From: Saccharopolyspora soli
GTDB taxonomy: Bacteria > Actinomycetota > Actinomycetes > Mycobacteriales > Pseudonocardiaceae
Reading direction: 5' to 3'
Assembly: GCF_022678645.1 (NCBI RefSeq)
Contig: NZ_JALBWV010000008.1
Coordinates: 1 to 64,000, forward strand
DNA length: 64,000 nucleotides
How positions within the stretch are numbered: the stretch's first letter is position 1; each line of letters opens with the position of its first letter. The notes beneath the pieces were generated by a model, which saw nothing but the letters and a program-made list of their open reading frames with translations, was not told the DNA's origin and ran no database searches. Shown here piece after piece: positions 42,234-51,162 of the stretch. A program made the translations under genes and the position numbers.

Positions 42234-43079
42234 TCAGGCGCCGTCGCCGCGGCCGGTGATCGCCTTGTTCCAGGGGGCGATTCGGCGTTCGGCTACGCCG
42301 ATCAGCCAGGTCAGGATCAGGGCTCCGGCCATCAGGACCACCACCGCCGCGAACATCCGGTCCGGTTCGAAGGTGTGCCCGGCCTCGACGATCACACCGC
42401 CCAGCCCGCCGAGCGCGGTGAAGAACTCGGCGATGACGATTCCGATGACCGCCTTGCCGACACCGATGCGCAGTCCCGTCATGATCGACGGGATGACCGA
42501 GGGCAGCACGATCGAGCGCAGGATCATCCGCTGCGGCGCGCAGAACGCGGTTCCGACCTCGGTGAGCGTGCGCGGGATCGCCTGCACTCCGTTCCAGGTG
42601 TTGATGATCACGGCGAAAACGGTCATCGTCATGACGATCGCGGTCTTGACCGTGTCCTCCAGGCCGAACCACAGCACGAACACCGGGGTCAGCGCGATCA
42701 TCGGCAGCGAGTAGCCCGCCACCACCAGCCAGCCGATCGCTGCCTCGACCACCCGGAAACGTCCGATCAGCAACCCGATCGGGATTCCGGCGACCGCGGC
42801 GAGCGCGTATCCGCTGAGGAACGGCTTGGCCGTCGCGCCCACCGCCTCGCCGAGCGTGCCGTCCTGCGCCATCTCGACCAACGCCGTGAACACCCGCGAA
42901 GGCGGTGCCGCGAGGATCGGGTTGAGCGACCGGCCGACGATTTCCCACACCACCAGCAGCACGATCACCGAGCCGAGCGTGACGAGCCGGTCGCGGAGTC
43001 CGTACCTGCGGACTCGGGCCACCGGCGCGTTCTCCGCGTCGACCAGCGGATCCTGGGTGGTAGTCGTTGCGGTGCTCAT
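42234..43079 (-). CDS. ABC transporter permease (SsuC/TauC-like)
   Basis: 281 residues, six membrane segments. The ATPase-contact loop is WNGVQAIPRTLTEVGTAFCA followed by MILRSIVLPSVIPSI. ATG 43079 overlaps the ATPase stop by 4 bp. It is the last gene of the minus-strand aromatic-acid operon. Confidence 0.91.
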   Translation of the reverse strand: MSTATTTTQDPLVDAENAPVARVRRYGLRDRLVTLGSVIVLLVVWEIVGRSLNPILAAPPSRVFTALVEMAQDGTLGEAVGATAKPFLSGYALAAVAGIPIGLLIGRFRVVEAAIGWLVVAGYSLPMIALTPVFVLWFGLEDTVKTAIVMTMTVFAVIINTWNGVQAIPRTLTEVGTAFCAPQRMILRSIVLPSVIPSIMTGLRIGVGKAVIGIVIAEFFTALGGLGGVIVEAGHTFEPDRMFAAVVVLMAGALILTWLIGVAERRIAPWNKAITGRGDGA

Positions 43080-43930
43080 CGCGAGCCCTCCTCTGGTGCC
43101 AGGTCCCGCTTTCCGTGGATCAGCTGGTAGAGCTCGTGCCGCCGTTGCATGAACCGCGTCGAGCCGCGCCGCTGCTCGATGGGCAGCGACCGGTCCAGGC
43201 TGGTGTCCAGCACCTCCTGCACCCGACCGGGATTCGGCAACATCGCGACGACCCGGTCGGCGAGCAGGACCGACTCGTCGAGGTCGTGCGAGACGAAGAT
43301 GATCGTCTTCCCGGTGCGCTCCTGGATGTCGAGCAGCTCGGCCTGCATGGTTTCCCGGGTCTGCGCATCGAGCGCCGAGAACGGTTCGTCCATGAGCAGC
43401 AGCTCCGGGTCGATCGCCAGCGCACGCGCGATCCCGACCCGCTGGCGCATCCCGCCGGAAAGCTCGTCCGGCCGCCGGTCCGCGGCGTGCGACAGGCCCA
43501 CGAGTTCCAAGCAGCGGTCGGCGACCTCCCGGCGTTCGGCGCGTCCCATGCCGCGCGCTTGCAGGCCGAACTCGACGTTGCCCCTGGCGGTGCGCCACGG
43601 CAGCAGTTCGGCGTGCTGGAAGACGATGCCGCACTTGGGGTCGCAGCCGTCGACCGGCCGACCGCCGACGGTCACCGTCCCACTGGTCGCCGTTTCCAGG
43701 CCCATGATGATGCGCAGCAGGGTGGTCTTCCCGCAGCCGCTGTGCCCGGTGAGCGCCACGATCTCACCGGCGGCCACCTCGAAGGACACGTCGCTGAGCG
43801 CGTCCACCCGCTGCTTGCTGCCGAAGGTCTTCGAGACGTGCGAGACGACGACGCCCGCGGCGGTGGAAGCCGACGCCTCGGCCGGTTCCGCGGCACGCTC
43901 GTCGACGGCGAGTCGGTCATTTGGCGCCAT
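43076..43930 (-). CDS. ABC transporter ATP-binding protein (SsuB-like)
   Basis: 284 residues from ATG 43930. Walker A LTGHSGCGKTTLL, signature ELSGGMRQRVGIARA, Walker B LLLMDEPFSALDAQTRE, switch VSHDLDESVLL. The start lies inside the last codons of the binding-protein gene (14-bp overlap); a TTG at 43954 would be a longer alternative. It forms one importer with the genes on either side. Confidence 0.92.
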   Translation of the reverse strand: MAPNDRLAVDERAAEPAEASASTAAGVVVSHVSKTFGSKQRVDALSDVSFEVAAGEIVALTGHSGCGKTTLLRIIMGLETATSGTVTVGGRPVDGCDPKCGIVFQHAELLPWRTARGNVEFGLQARGMGRAERREVADRCLELVGLSHAADRRPDELSGGMRQRVGIARALAIDPELLLMDEPFSALDAQTRETMQAELLDIQERTGKTIIFVSHDLDESVLLADRVVAMLPNPGRVQEVLDTSLDRSLPIEQRRGSTRFMQRRHELYQLIHGKRDLAPEEGSR

Positions 43931-44942
43931 AGTAGGTCTCCGGAACGGAACCAATCTTCGCGATCGCTTTCTGGCGGAAGCTGTCGTCGACGAGTTGGTT
44001 GATATCGACAGGTGTTTTCGACAATCCGAGGCGCTGCTGCAACTGCGCGACGTACTGGATCTGCTTCACCGGGATGGCACCGTTGGAGGACAGGTAGCCG
44101 CCGTCCTTGTACTCGGTGTACGTCGAGGTGATCTCCTCGGAATCCGCTGGGATGTTCAGCGTTTTCGCGGTCAGCGCGTTGGCCTCGTCCTCGTGGTCGA
44201 GGGCGTAGCGGACCCCCTCGACCAGTCCGGCGAGCAGGCCGACGACCTGGTCCGGTGCGCGGTTGAGCACGTCCTCGCGGGCGATTACGGCGTACCGCGG
44301 GTAGTCCGGCACCACGTCCTTGGCCTTGGCGAGCACCCGGATGTTGTCCTTGCCCGCCTGCGCGATGAAGTCCAGCGGTGACGACGCGGCGTCGGCTCGC
44401 CCGGACACCACCGCCTTGTAGCGGTCCGGTGAACCACCGGAGTTGACGAACTTGACCGTGTCGAGGTCCACTCCGGACTTGCTGAGCATTTCCTTGGCGA
44501 TCAGCGCCGGGAGCGCAGTGGGCGTGGAGATCCCGACGGTGGCCCCCTGGAGGCTGTTCAGCGAGGGCCGGTCCGGCTTGCCGTAGAGGACGTAGTTGAG
44601 GCCGGGCATCGTCGATCCGATGAACTTGATCGGCGCGCCCTTCTCCTTGGCCAGCAACGCTTCGCTCGGATTGCCCTGGATCACGTCGACCTGTCCGGAC
44701 AGCAGCGCGGGAAAAGCCTGCTGCGCGCTGTTGAACTGGACGAACTCGACCTTGACCCCGTACTTGTCGAACAGCCGCTTCTCCTGCGCCATCAACAGAT
44801 AACCCGCGTCGGTGCCGGGTTCGTAGACGCCGTACTTGATGACCGACGCGTCGCCGGACTGGCCGCCGGAACCGCAGCCGGTCAACAGGCTGATCAGCGC
44901 CAGCAGTGCGAGCGCGCATCGGGTGATAGTCGCGTACCTCAT
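43917..44942 (-). CDS. ABC substrate-binding lipoprotein (SsuA/NMT1-like)
   Basis: 341 residues. A signal with lipobox LISLLTGCGSGG near residue 22, then KYGVYEPGTDAGYLLMAQE and the lobe-two start SLQGATVGISTPTALPA. ATG 44942 overlaps the UbiD gene stop by 4 bp, so the binding protein is translated directly after the decarboxylase. This placement suggests the ligand is the carboxylated aromatic handled by UbiD or the monooxygenase. Confidence 0.9.
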   Translation of the reverse strand: MRYATITRCALALLALISLLTGCGSGGQSGDASVIKYGVYEPGTDAGYLLMAQEKRLFDKYGVKVEFVQFNSAQQAFPALLSGQVDVIQGNPSEALLAKEKGAPIKFIGSTMPGLNYVLYGKPDRPSLNSLQGATVGISTPTALPALIAKEMLSKSGVDLDTVKFVNSGGSPDRYKAVVSGRADAASSPLDFIAQAGKDNIRVLAKAKDVVPDYPRYAVIAREDVLNRAPDQVVGLLAGLVEGVRYALDHEDEANALTAKTLNIPADSEEITSTYTEYKDGGYLSSNGAIPVKQIQYVAQLQQRLGLSKTPVDINQLVDDSFRQKAIAKIGSVPETYYGAK

Positions 44943-46423
44943 GCTCTCCGCTCCTCTTCGAACGGTCCGTGCCCGAGGCGATCAAGCACCGCGGAGAACT
45001 TCTCCGCCACCTTCGCCCGCAACTGCGGGCTCGCCTCCGCTACGGGAGGGAATTCGGCCAGCCGCTCGAACGGCCGCACCGCTGTGATCAGGGCGCGCGA
45101 ATTGCGCGTCACGCCGCGCGGGATGCGGGGATCCAGCGGGCCGCTCCAAGCGCCGCGCACGATCTCGATGTCCTCCACCGGGTCGCACCGGGTGGACATC
45201 GCCCAGACCACGTCGAACATGTTCGTCGGATCGATGTCCTCGTCGACGACCACCACGAAACGTCCGAGGTAGGAACCGGACTGGCAACCGGCGGCGAGCA
45301 GCGCGGCCTGCTTGGCGTGTCCGGCGTACGCCTGCTTGATCGAGATGACGTTGAACAGGCGAGCGGCACCGGCTTCGTGGCACCACACGCCCTGCACGCC
45401 GGAGAGCCCGGCGCGTTCCACCTCGTCCCAGATCATGCCGGACTTCATCACGCACTTGCTGTAGGAGAAGTTCGACGGCGGACGGATCGGTGAGGCGACG
45501 GTGAGGATCGGGTCGGTGCGGTGGTAGATGCGCCGGATGCGCACCACCGGTTGATCGCTGCGGCCACCGGCGTAGTAGCCGGTGAACTCCCCGAAAGGCC
45601 CTTCCGGTGCGGTGTCTCCGGGGTGGAGCTCGCCTTCCAGCACCAGTTCGGCGTGCGCTGGCATGGGCAACCCGTGCAGCTCGGACCGGACCACCTCGAA
45701 GGGGCGGCCGCGATGTCCACCGGCGTAGTCGAATTCCGACAGCCCGTACCGCAGTTCGTTGCCCGCCGCGAGGAACAGCAGCGGGTCGTGTCCGCAGGAG
45801 ATCAGCACCGGGCAGGGTTCGCCCCGGCTGAAGTACTTGTCCCGGATCTGCCGTCCCTGCTTGCCGGGCGACGTCCACAGGCCGACCCGGTCGGGACCGT
45901 GCACCTGGACGCGGTAGGTGCCCGCGTTGATCCAGTGGTCGTCCGGATCGGCCATGATCACCAGGTCGTCGGTGCCGATGTACCGGCCGCCGTCGAGTTC
46001 GTGCAGCAGCGGTGCCTGGAAGGCGGTGACGTCCACCTCGTCGTCCCGCAGCACGTTCTCCAGGATCGGGCCGGTGTCCACGTACTCCGGCGCGATGGGT
46101 TCGTGCTGCTTCATCCGGTCCCGGTAGCTGCGCACCACGTCCATCGGGTGGTCCGGGGTCGGCAGGCCCATCGTGAGCGCCAGCCGACGAGCGGAGTTGG
46201 TCGCCCCGGAGAACACCCGGCGTCCCTTGTCCGCCCCGACCACGTCGTCGAAGAGGACGGCGGGACCACCTTCCCCGGCCCGGTGGGCGATCAGCTCGAC
46301 GAGCGTGCCCAGCTCCAGGTCGAGGTCGACGCCCGGAACGCGGACGAGCTCACCCGCCTTGTCGATCCTGTTGATGAGATCGCGCAGGTCGACATGTGGT
46401 TCGTCGTACTCGTTGTATGCCAT
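44939..46423 (-). CDS. UbiD-family (de)carboxylase
   Basis: 494 residues, full length for UbiD. An N-terminal LRDLINRIDKAGELVRV, a mid-protein INAGTYRVQVHGPDRVGLW stretch, and the catalytic region EGPFGEFTGYYAGG with the acid/base glutamate are all as in the prenyl-FMN decarboxylases. It would reversibly decarboxylate an aromatic or unsaturated acid and needs prenylated FMN from a UbiX protein, encoded in the same operon at 48.4-49.0 kb. The downstream importer overlaps its stop. Confidence 0.93.
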   Translation of the reverse strand: MAYNEYDEPHVDLRDLINRIDKAGELVRVPGVDLDLELGTLVELIAHRAGEGGPAVLFDDVVGADKGRRVFSGATNSARRLALTMGLPTPDHPMDVVRSYRDRMKQHEPIAPEYVDTGPILENVLRDDEVDVTAFQAPLLHELDGGRYIGTDDLVIMADPDDHWINAGTYRVQVHGPDRVGLWTSPGKQGRQIRDKYFSRGEPCPVLISCGHDPLLFLAAGNELRYGLSEFDYAGGHRGRPFEVVRSELHGLPMPAHAELVLEGELHPGDTAPEGPFGEFTGYYAGGRSDQPVVRIRRIYHRTDPILTVASPIRPPSNFSYSKCVMKSGMIWDEVERAGLSGVQGVWCHEAGAARLFNVISIKQAYAGHAKQAALLAAGCQSGSYLGRFVVVVDEDIDPTNMFDVVWAMSTRCDPVEDIEIVRGAWSGPLDPRIPRGVTRNSRALITAVRPFERLAEFPPVAEASPQLRAKVAEKFSAVLDRLGHGPFEEERRA

Positions 46424-46486
46424 CGGACCGCTCCTTTGCGGTAGGCGTCACCAACACGGCTGCTGCGGCCGTGCCGCAGGCGAACT

Positions 46487-47719
46487 TCACGGCACATCCC
46501 GGAAAGCGTCCCTGGAGTAGCCCGCCACCTGCTTGTACCGATCCGAGATCTCGGCGAGCTCGCGTTCGCTGATCACCTCGTCGATGTGCTGGAACGGCTG
46601 ATCTCCGGTGCGGCTCCAGACCTCCCGCAGGATCGCGTCCGGCGGATTGGTCCGGTTCATCCGCACGACCTCGCCGGTGGCTGGCAGCCGGACCTGCTCG
46701 TAGCTGGCCAACGCGGCCACCGGATCGCCACCGGATTCCAGCGCGGTGCGCAGCGCGTGCGCGTCCAAAATGGCCTGACCGGCGCCATTGGATCCGCGCG
46801 GCACCATGGGATGCGCGGCGTCGCCGAGCAGCGTGACGCGGTCGAACGACCACTTTTCCAACGGGTCCTGATCGACCATCGGGTACTCCAGCACGGTGTC
46901 CGAAGCACGCAGCAGGGCCGGTACGTCGAGCCAGTCGAAGTGCCAGTCGTCGAACGCCGAGGCGAAATCTTCGAGCTGGCCCACGCGATTCCAGTCCCGG
47001 GTCAGGTGCCGCGGTGTCTCGATCTCCACGACCCAGTTGACGAGTTGGCTCCCGGCCTCGTCGATGTTCTCCCGGATCGGGTAGACGACCAGCTTCCCGG
47101 TGGTGAACCAGCCAGCCCGCACCATGCTCGCCCCGGAGAGGAACGGCTTCCACCGCGCGACGCCCCGCCACATGTTGATGCCCGAGTAGCGGGGCTCGCC
47201 CTCCGCCGGGTACAGCTGCTTGCGGATCGCCGAGTGGACGCCGTCGCAGCCGATGAGGACGTCCGACCGCAACCGCGTCGTCCCAGTCGGTCCCTCCAGC
47301 TCGGCGTCGACGCCGTGGGCGTCCTGGGCGAAACCCACGCAGCGCTGGCCGGTCTGGACGCTGTCCGCTCCCAGGCGTTCGCGCACGGCGTCGAGCAGCA
47401 CCTTCTGCAGATCACCCCGGTGCAACGAGAGCTGCGGGTAGTCGTAACCCGCGTACCGGCCGTTGGGCTCGCGGTGCACGAGTTGACCGAAGCGGTTGAA
47501 GAACACCGACTCCTTGGTGGTCACCCCGACCTCTTCGAGCCGGTCGGCGACGCCGAGCGCGGTCAGGATCCGCATCGCGTGCGGCAGAACGTTGATTCCG
47601 ACGCCGATTCCGGCAATGCTCTCGGCCGCCTCGACGACCGTGCAGTCGATGTTCGCCTCGTGCAGCTCCAGCGCCAGGGTGAGTCCGCCGATGCCAGCGC
47701 CAACTATCGTCACGTTCAA
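46487..47719 (-). CDS. FAD-dependent monooxygenase (salicylate-hydroxylase-like)
   Basis: 410 residues. FAD-binding GAGIGGLTLALELHEANID at the N-terminus, the second motif DVLIGCDGVHSAIRKQL (DG), and LLGDAAHPMVPRGSNGAGQA late, all standard for group A aromatic hydroxylases. The start is TTG 47719 or GTG 47713. Placed between UbiX and UbiD, it likely hydroxylates, or hydroxylates with decarboxylation, an aromatic acid. A phenolic or heteroaromatic substrate is an inference. Confidence 0.91.
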   Translation of the reverse strand: MNVTIVGAGIGGLTLALELHEANIDCTVVEAAESIAGIGVGINVLPHAMRILTALGVADRLEEVGVTTKESVFFNRFGQLVHREPNGRYAGYDYPQLSLHRGDLQKVLLDAVRERLGADSVQTGQRCVGFAQDAHGVDAELEGPTGTTRLRSDVLIGCDGVHSAIRKQLYPAEGEPRYSGINMWRGVARWKPFLSGASMVRAGWFTTGKLVVYPIRENIDEAGSQLVNWVVEIETPRHLTRDWNRVGQLEDFASAFDDWHFDWLDVPALLRASDTVLEYPMVDQDPLEKWSFDRVTLLGDAAHPMVPRGSNGAGQAILDAHALRTALESGGDPVAALASYEQVRLPATGEVVRMNRTNPPDAILREVWSRTGDQPFQHIDEVISERELAEISDRYKQVAGYSRDAFRDVP

Positions 47720-47894
47720 GGCGTGACCTTTCTCGACAAATCGCGGTCGTGTGCTGTGCCGCCGCTGTCGTCGGATGCTCGATTCTCAGTGCTGCCAACC
47801 TAGATCGGTCGCCCGGTGGTTGGAATGGCTCGCGTCGAAGATTCCGCACGGTCGAACACCGCGGATGAAGTGCCTGTTCAGCGAGGTAGCCGCG

Positions 47895-48353
47895 CTACCT
47901 CTCGGCCGTGCCGGTGCGCAGCAGCTCCAGCACGCTCCTGGTACGCGCCCAGTGCTCCATTTCCACGATTTCGGCGGTTGCCTGGAAACCGATCGGCGAC
48001 AGCGGGATCCCCAACGAATCGCGCTTGTGCCACACCAGATCGAACACGCACCCGAGCAGGCCGTCCTGATCGGTGGTCGTGCTGGTTCGCAGCTTGGCGT
48101 AATGGGCCACCTCGCCGTGCACCGCGATCAGGGTCGCCCGGCCGCGGCGCCGGATGTTCTCCCGAGTCTGCGTGCTGGCCACGACGGCGAGGATCGCGCT
48201 GCGGTCGGCGTTGATGTCCAGTTCCGCCCGCGACAGCAACGCCACGTGCGGGAACCCGTCCTCGTCCACGGTCAGCAGCGGGAAAGCCTGCTCGTCGACG
48301 TGGATGTCCGGCCAGCCCAGCAGCAGATCGGCGAGATCTTCCGGCACGATCAT
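47895..48353 (-). CDS. Flavin-binding split-barrel (pyridoxamine-oxidase-like) protein
   Basis: 152 residues of the pyridoxamine-5'-phosphate-oxidase-like fold: FPLLTVDEDGFPHVALLSRA, then STQTRENIRRRGRATLIAV. It is commonly an FMN- or F420-binding protein. ATG 48353 overlaps the UbiX stop (ATGA), so the two are co-translated. It may hold flavin for UbiX or the monooxygenase, or reduce the substrate; its role is not evident. Confidence 0.82.
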   Translation of the reverse strand: MIVPEDLADLLLGWPDIHVDEQAFPLLTVDEDGFPHVALLSRAELDINADRSAILAVVASTQTRENIRRRGRATLIAVHGEVAHYAKLRTSTTTDQDGLLGCVFDLVWHKRDSLGIPLSPIGFQATAEIVEMEHWARTRSVLELLRTGTAER

Positions 48354-49006
48354 GACGTCCACCGCCGGAATGTCGAGTTCTTGATCCCGAACTGGTCGAG
48401 GACCTTGCCGCTGATGTGCCGCAGCAGATCCTCGATCGTCTCCGGGTAGTGGTAGAACGCCGGAACCGGCGGCAGCACCGTCGCCCCGGCGAGGGTGACG
48501 GTCTCCATGTTCTTGATGTGTACGTAGTTCAACGGCGTCTCGCGGGTGACCAGGACCAGCGGCCGCCGTTCCTTCAGCGTGACGTCCGCGGCCCTGGAGA
48601 CCAGGTTGTCCGAGTTCCCGGTGGCCACCGCCGCGAGCGTGCGCATCGAGCAGGGGATGACGACCATGCCCATGGTGGGGAAGGAACCGGAGGAGATCGC
48701 GGCGGCCATGTCGCGCCAGTCGTAGACGACGTCCGCAAGTTTCTCGACCTCCAGCGGATCGCGGCGCAGTTCCAGTTCGATGCTGCGCCGCGCGCCCTCG
48801 GAGAGCACCAGATGCGTCTCGAAACTGGGCAGTTCGCGCGCCACTTCGAGGAATGTCATCCCCAGCTGGGGCGCGCTGGACCCGGACATTCCCACTACCA
48901 GCCGCGGAACTTCCTCGCCCGCCCCCGCTGTCAGCGTGCGTGTCGCGCTTTTGCCGGACGCGCCGTGGTTTTCGGCGTCGTTCGGCTGTGCTGTTGCCGG
49001 TGTCAT
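48350..49006 (-). CDS. UbiX-family flavin prenyltransferase
   Basis: 218 residues. After a polar N-terminus of about 35 residues comes LVVGMSGSSAPQLGMTFLEV (flavin site), VVIPCSMRTLAAVATGNSDN, and RRPLVLVTRETPLNYVH with the dimethylallyl-phosphate-binding residues. It makes prenyl-FMN for the UbiD enzyme downstream. It is first in the operon, divergent from an IclR regulator. Confidence 0.93.
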   Translation of the reverse strand: MTPATAQPNDAENHGASGKSATRTLTAGAGEEVPRLVVGMSGSSAPQLGMTFLEVARELPSFETHLVLSEGARRSIELELRRDPLEVEKLADVVYDWRDMAAAISSGSFPTMGMVVIPCSMRTLAAVATGNSDNLVSRAADVTLKERRPLVLVTRETPLNYVHIKNMETVTLAGATVLPPVPAFYHYPETIEDLLRHISGKVLDQFGIKNSTFRRWTS

Positions 49007-49106
49007 CGTTGACCTCGCTGTCGTCCGGTACCCCTGCCGCGTCGCGGCACGGGCCGGACTCGTTCCGGCCGCCCAGCGACCGGCGGTGGTCCGGACAGCG
49101 TAGTAA

Positions 49107-49119
49107 GAGCATATTGCTC
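49107..49119. promoter_or_regulatory. GAGCATATTGCTC palindrome, possible IclR site
   Basis: GAGCA, TAT, TGCTC in the 143-bp gap between divergent UbiX and iclR starts, 31 bases before the iclR GTG. Placement and symmetry suggest a regulator site. Confidence 0.5.
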
Positions 49120-49149
49120 AACGGAACAACGCAACTTTAGGATTCGACG

Positions 49150-49917
49150 GTGCGGAACGAGTCGGCGAGCAATGACCGGACCAGCGCCGCTACCTCGGTC
49201 GACAAGGCCCTCGCGCTCGTGTTGCTGATCAACGAAGTGCAGCAGATCCGGGTCAGCGAGGCGGCCGAGGCGCTGGGCGTCGCCAGGTCGACGGCGCATC
49301 GGCTGCTCACGCAGTTGCGCGCGCGTGATTTCGTGGTGCAGGACGGTCAGCGGGTGTACCGGCCGGGCCCGGCGCTGGAGCAGCTCAACTCCACCCCGGT
49401 CCGACGCCTCGACCTGCGCCGCGAGTTGCACGACCACTTGCTCAGCTGCAGTCGACAGGTCAGCGAGACGGTCCACCTCATGGTGTTGGAGGGCAACGGA
49501 GTCCGGTTCGTCGACGGGGTGGAAGGTCCGCATGCGCTGCGGGTCGGACTGCGCACCGGGGTGATCCTGCCAGCGCACTGCACCGCTGGCGGAAAGGCAT
49601 TGCTCGCGTCGCTGTCGCTGGACGCGCTGAAAGCGCTCTACCCGCGTGGGTTGCCGCGCACGAACGGCAACGCCGTGACGACCGTCGCGGCACTCAGCCG
49701 ACAGCTCGCCACCGCTCGCCGTCGTGGCTACGCCACCAACATCGAGGAGAGCGAGCGCGGCATCACGGCAGTGGGTGCCCCGATCACAGATGCCCGGCAC
49801 CGCACCGTGGGCGCGATGGCCATCGCGGTGCCCACCGCGCGCTGCCCGCGCAGCCGCATCGGCGAACTGGTCGAGGAACTGCTCCGCGCGAGCAGCGCTG
49901 CTTCCAAGGCGCTGTGA
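49150..49917 (+). CDS. IclR-family transcriptional regulator
   Basis: 255 residues. The winged helix is in the first 80 residues (ALGVARSTAHRLLTQLRARDF), and the effector domain includes CTAGGKALLASLS and YATNIEESERGITAVGAPI, typical of IclR. GTG 49150. IclR proteins often sense aromatic acids; this one is divergent from the UbiX-UbiD-monooxygenase operon and probably controls it. Confidence 0.92.
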   Translation: MRNESASNDRTSAATSVDKALALVLLINEVQQIRVSEAAEALGVARSTAHRLLTQLRARDFVVQDGQRVYRPGPALEQLNSTPVRRLDLRRELHDHLLSCSRQVSETVHLMVLEGNGVRFVDGVEGPHALRVGLRTGVILPAHCTAGGKALLASLSLDALKALYPRGLPRTNGNAVTTVAALSRQLATARRRGYATNIEESERGITAVGAPITDARHRTVGAMAIAVPTARCPRSRIGELVEELLRASSAASKAL

Positions 49918-50017
49918 GCCGTGGGATGCGGCGCGGCTGCTGACTCCCAGCCGCACGGATCACCGGAACCGCCGCGTAGCGGTGTGTGATGGCGAGAACG
50001 CGTACTGTCACGGATCA

Positions 50018-50036
50018 CATTAATTAATAAATAATG
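50018..50036. promoter_or_regulatory. AT-rich palindrome before sugar operon
   Basis: CATTA, nine A/T bases, TAATG, followed directly by TTGACC (50037-50042), a possible -35. The A/T run stands out in this GC-rich region and lies about 90 bases before the sugar-binding protein gene. A GntR (57.1 kb) operator or promoter element is possible. Confidence 0.45.
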
Positions 50037-50122
50037 TTGACCCGGCGGCATGCGGCGCGCAAAACTTGGTGCCCAGTGGCCTGACCTCCTGTCGGGCGTC
50101 GTGGATCGCTGAGGAGAAACGG

Positions 50123-51118
50123 ATGGGCGCAACGAGGCGTCGTGGCGGCAGTGCTGCCCTGGCGCTGGCGGTGGTCGCGCTGCTCGCGCTGGTCGCGGCC
50201 TGCGGCAGCAAGGTGGGGGAGAACGGCCGGTTCGGCGTCGTCTACATGGACGCGCAGGGTTTCTACGCCGGGGTCAAAGCGGGCATGCAGCAGGAGGTGG
50301 CGGCGCTCGGGCGCGAGCCGCAGCTGCTCCAGCTCAACGCGCAGGGTGACGCGTCCAAGGAGAGCACCTTCGTCGACCAGGTGAGCGCCGCGAAGGTCGA
50401 TGCGCTGATCCTCTCGCCCGCGTCGGCGACCGCCTCGGTGCCCGCGATCAAGCTCGCGCACGAGTCCGGCATTCCGGTGATCTGCTACAACACCTGCATC
50501 TCGGACGAGGCCGCCCGCGAGTTCGTCTCCGCCTACGTGCTCGGCGACCCGACCCGCTTCGGCGGCCTGCTCGGCGAGCGCGCCGCCGACTACTTCCTCT
50601 CCGTCGGCAAGCCGAACCCCAAGATCGCGGTCGTCAACTGCGAGTTCGTGGAGGTCTGCATCCAGCGCAGGCACGGTTTCGAACAGGCCCTGCACGCCAA
50701 GTTGCCCGGCGCGGAAATCGTTGCCAACCAAGAGGGTTCGACCATCGACGAGGCGGTGGACGTCGCCGAGCGGATCCTCACCGCGCATCCCGACGTCGAT
50801 GCCTTCTTCGGCGAGGCCGGTGGGGCCACGATGGGCGCTGTCCGGGCCGTGCAATCCAGGAACAAGGTCGGCCAGACCGTGGTGTTCGGCGGCGACATGT
50901 CCACCGAGGCCGCACAGGCGCTCGCGGCCGACGACGTGCTCAAGGGCGTCGTTGACATCTCCGGAATCGCGGTGGGCCAGCTCGCCGCCAAGGCCGCCGA
51001 GCAGGTCCGCACCGGCGAGCTGGCCACCTACACGGTCGTCCCAGCACCGATCGAGCTCTACGCGACCCCGCAGCAGGGCGCGGACTGGTTGCGAGCGCAC
51101 CCCGACGGCGTGCCGTGA
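50123..51118 (+). CDS. Sugar ABC transporter substrate-binding lipoprotein (RbsB-like)
   Basis: 331 residues. A twin-basic N-terminus, hydrophobic core and lipobox LALVAACGS. The periplasmic-binding-protein-like fold includes FVDQVSAAKVDALILSPASA and the hinge stretch IPVICYNTC; the C-terminal half has VVFGGDMSTEAAQALAADD. ATG 50123 follows GAGGAG. With the ATPase and permease it forms a ribose-type importer. The associated galactonate dehydratase suggests a hexose or sugar acid. Confidence 0.91.
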   Translation: MGATRRRGGSAALALAVVALLALVAACGSKVGENGRFGVVYMDAQGFYAGVKAGMQQEVAALGREPQLLQLNAQGDASKESTFVDQVSAAKVDALILSPASATASVPAIKLAHESGIPVICYNTCISDEAAREFVSAYVLGDPTRFGGLLGERAADYFLSVGKPNPKIAVVNCEFVEVCIQRRHGFEQALHAKLPGAEIVANQEGSTIDEAVDVAERILTAHPDVDAFFGEAGGATMGAVRAVQSRNKVGQTVVFGGDMSTEAAQALAADDVLKGVVDISGIAVGQLAAKAAEQVRTGELATYTVVPAPIELYATPQQGADWLRAHPDGVP

Positions 51119-51162
51119 TCGCTGCGCCGCTACTGAAAACCCTTGCCAGTGAAGGAGAAGCT

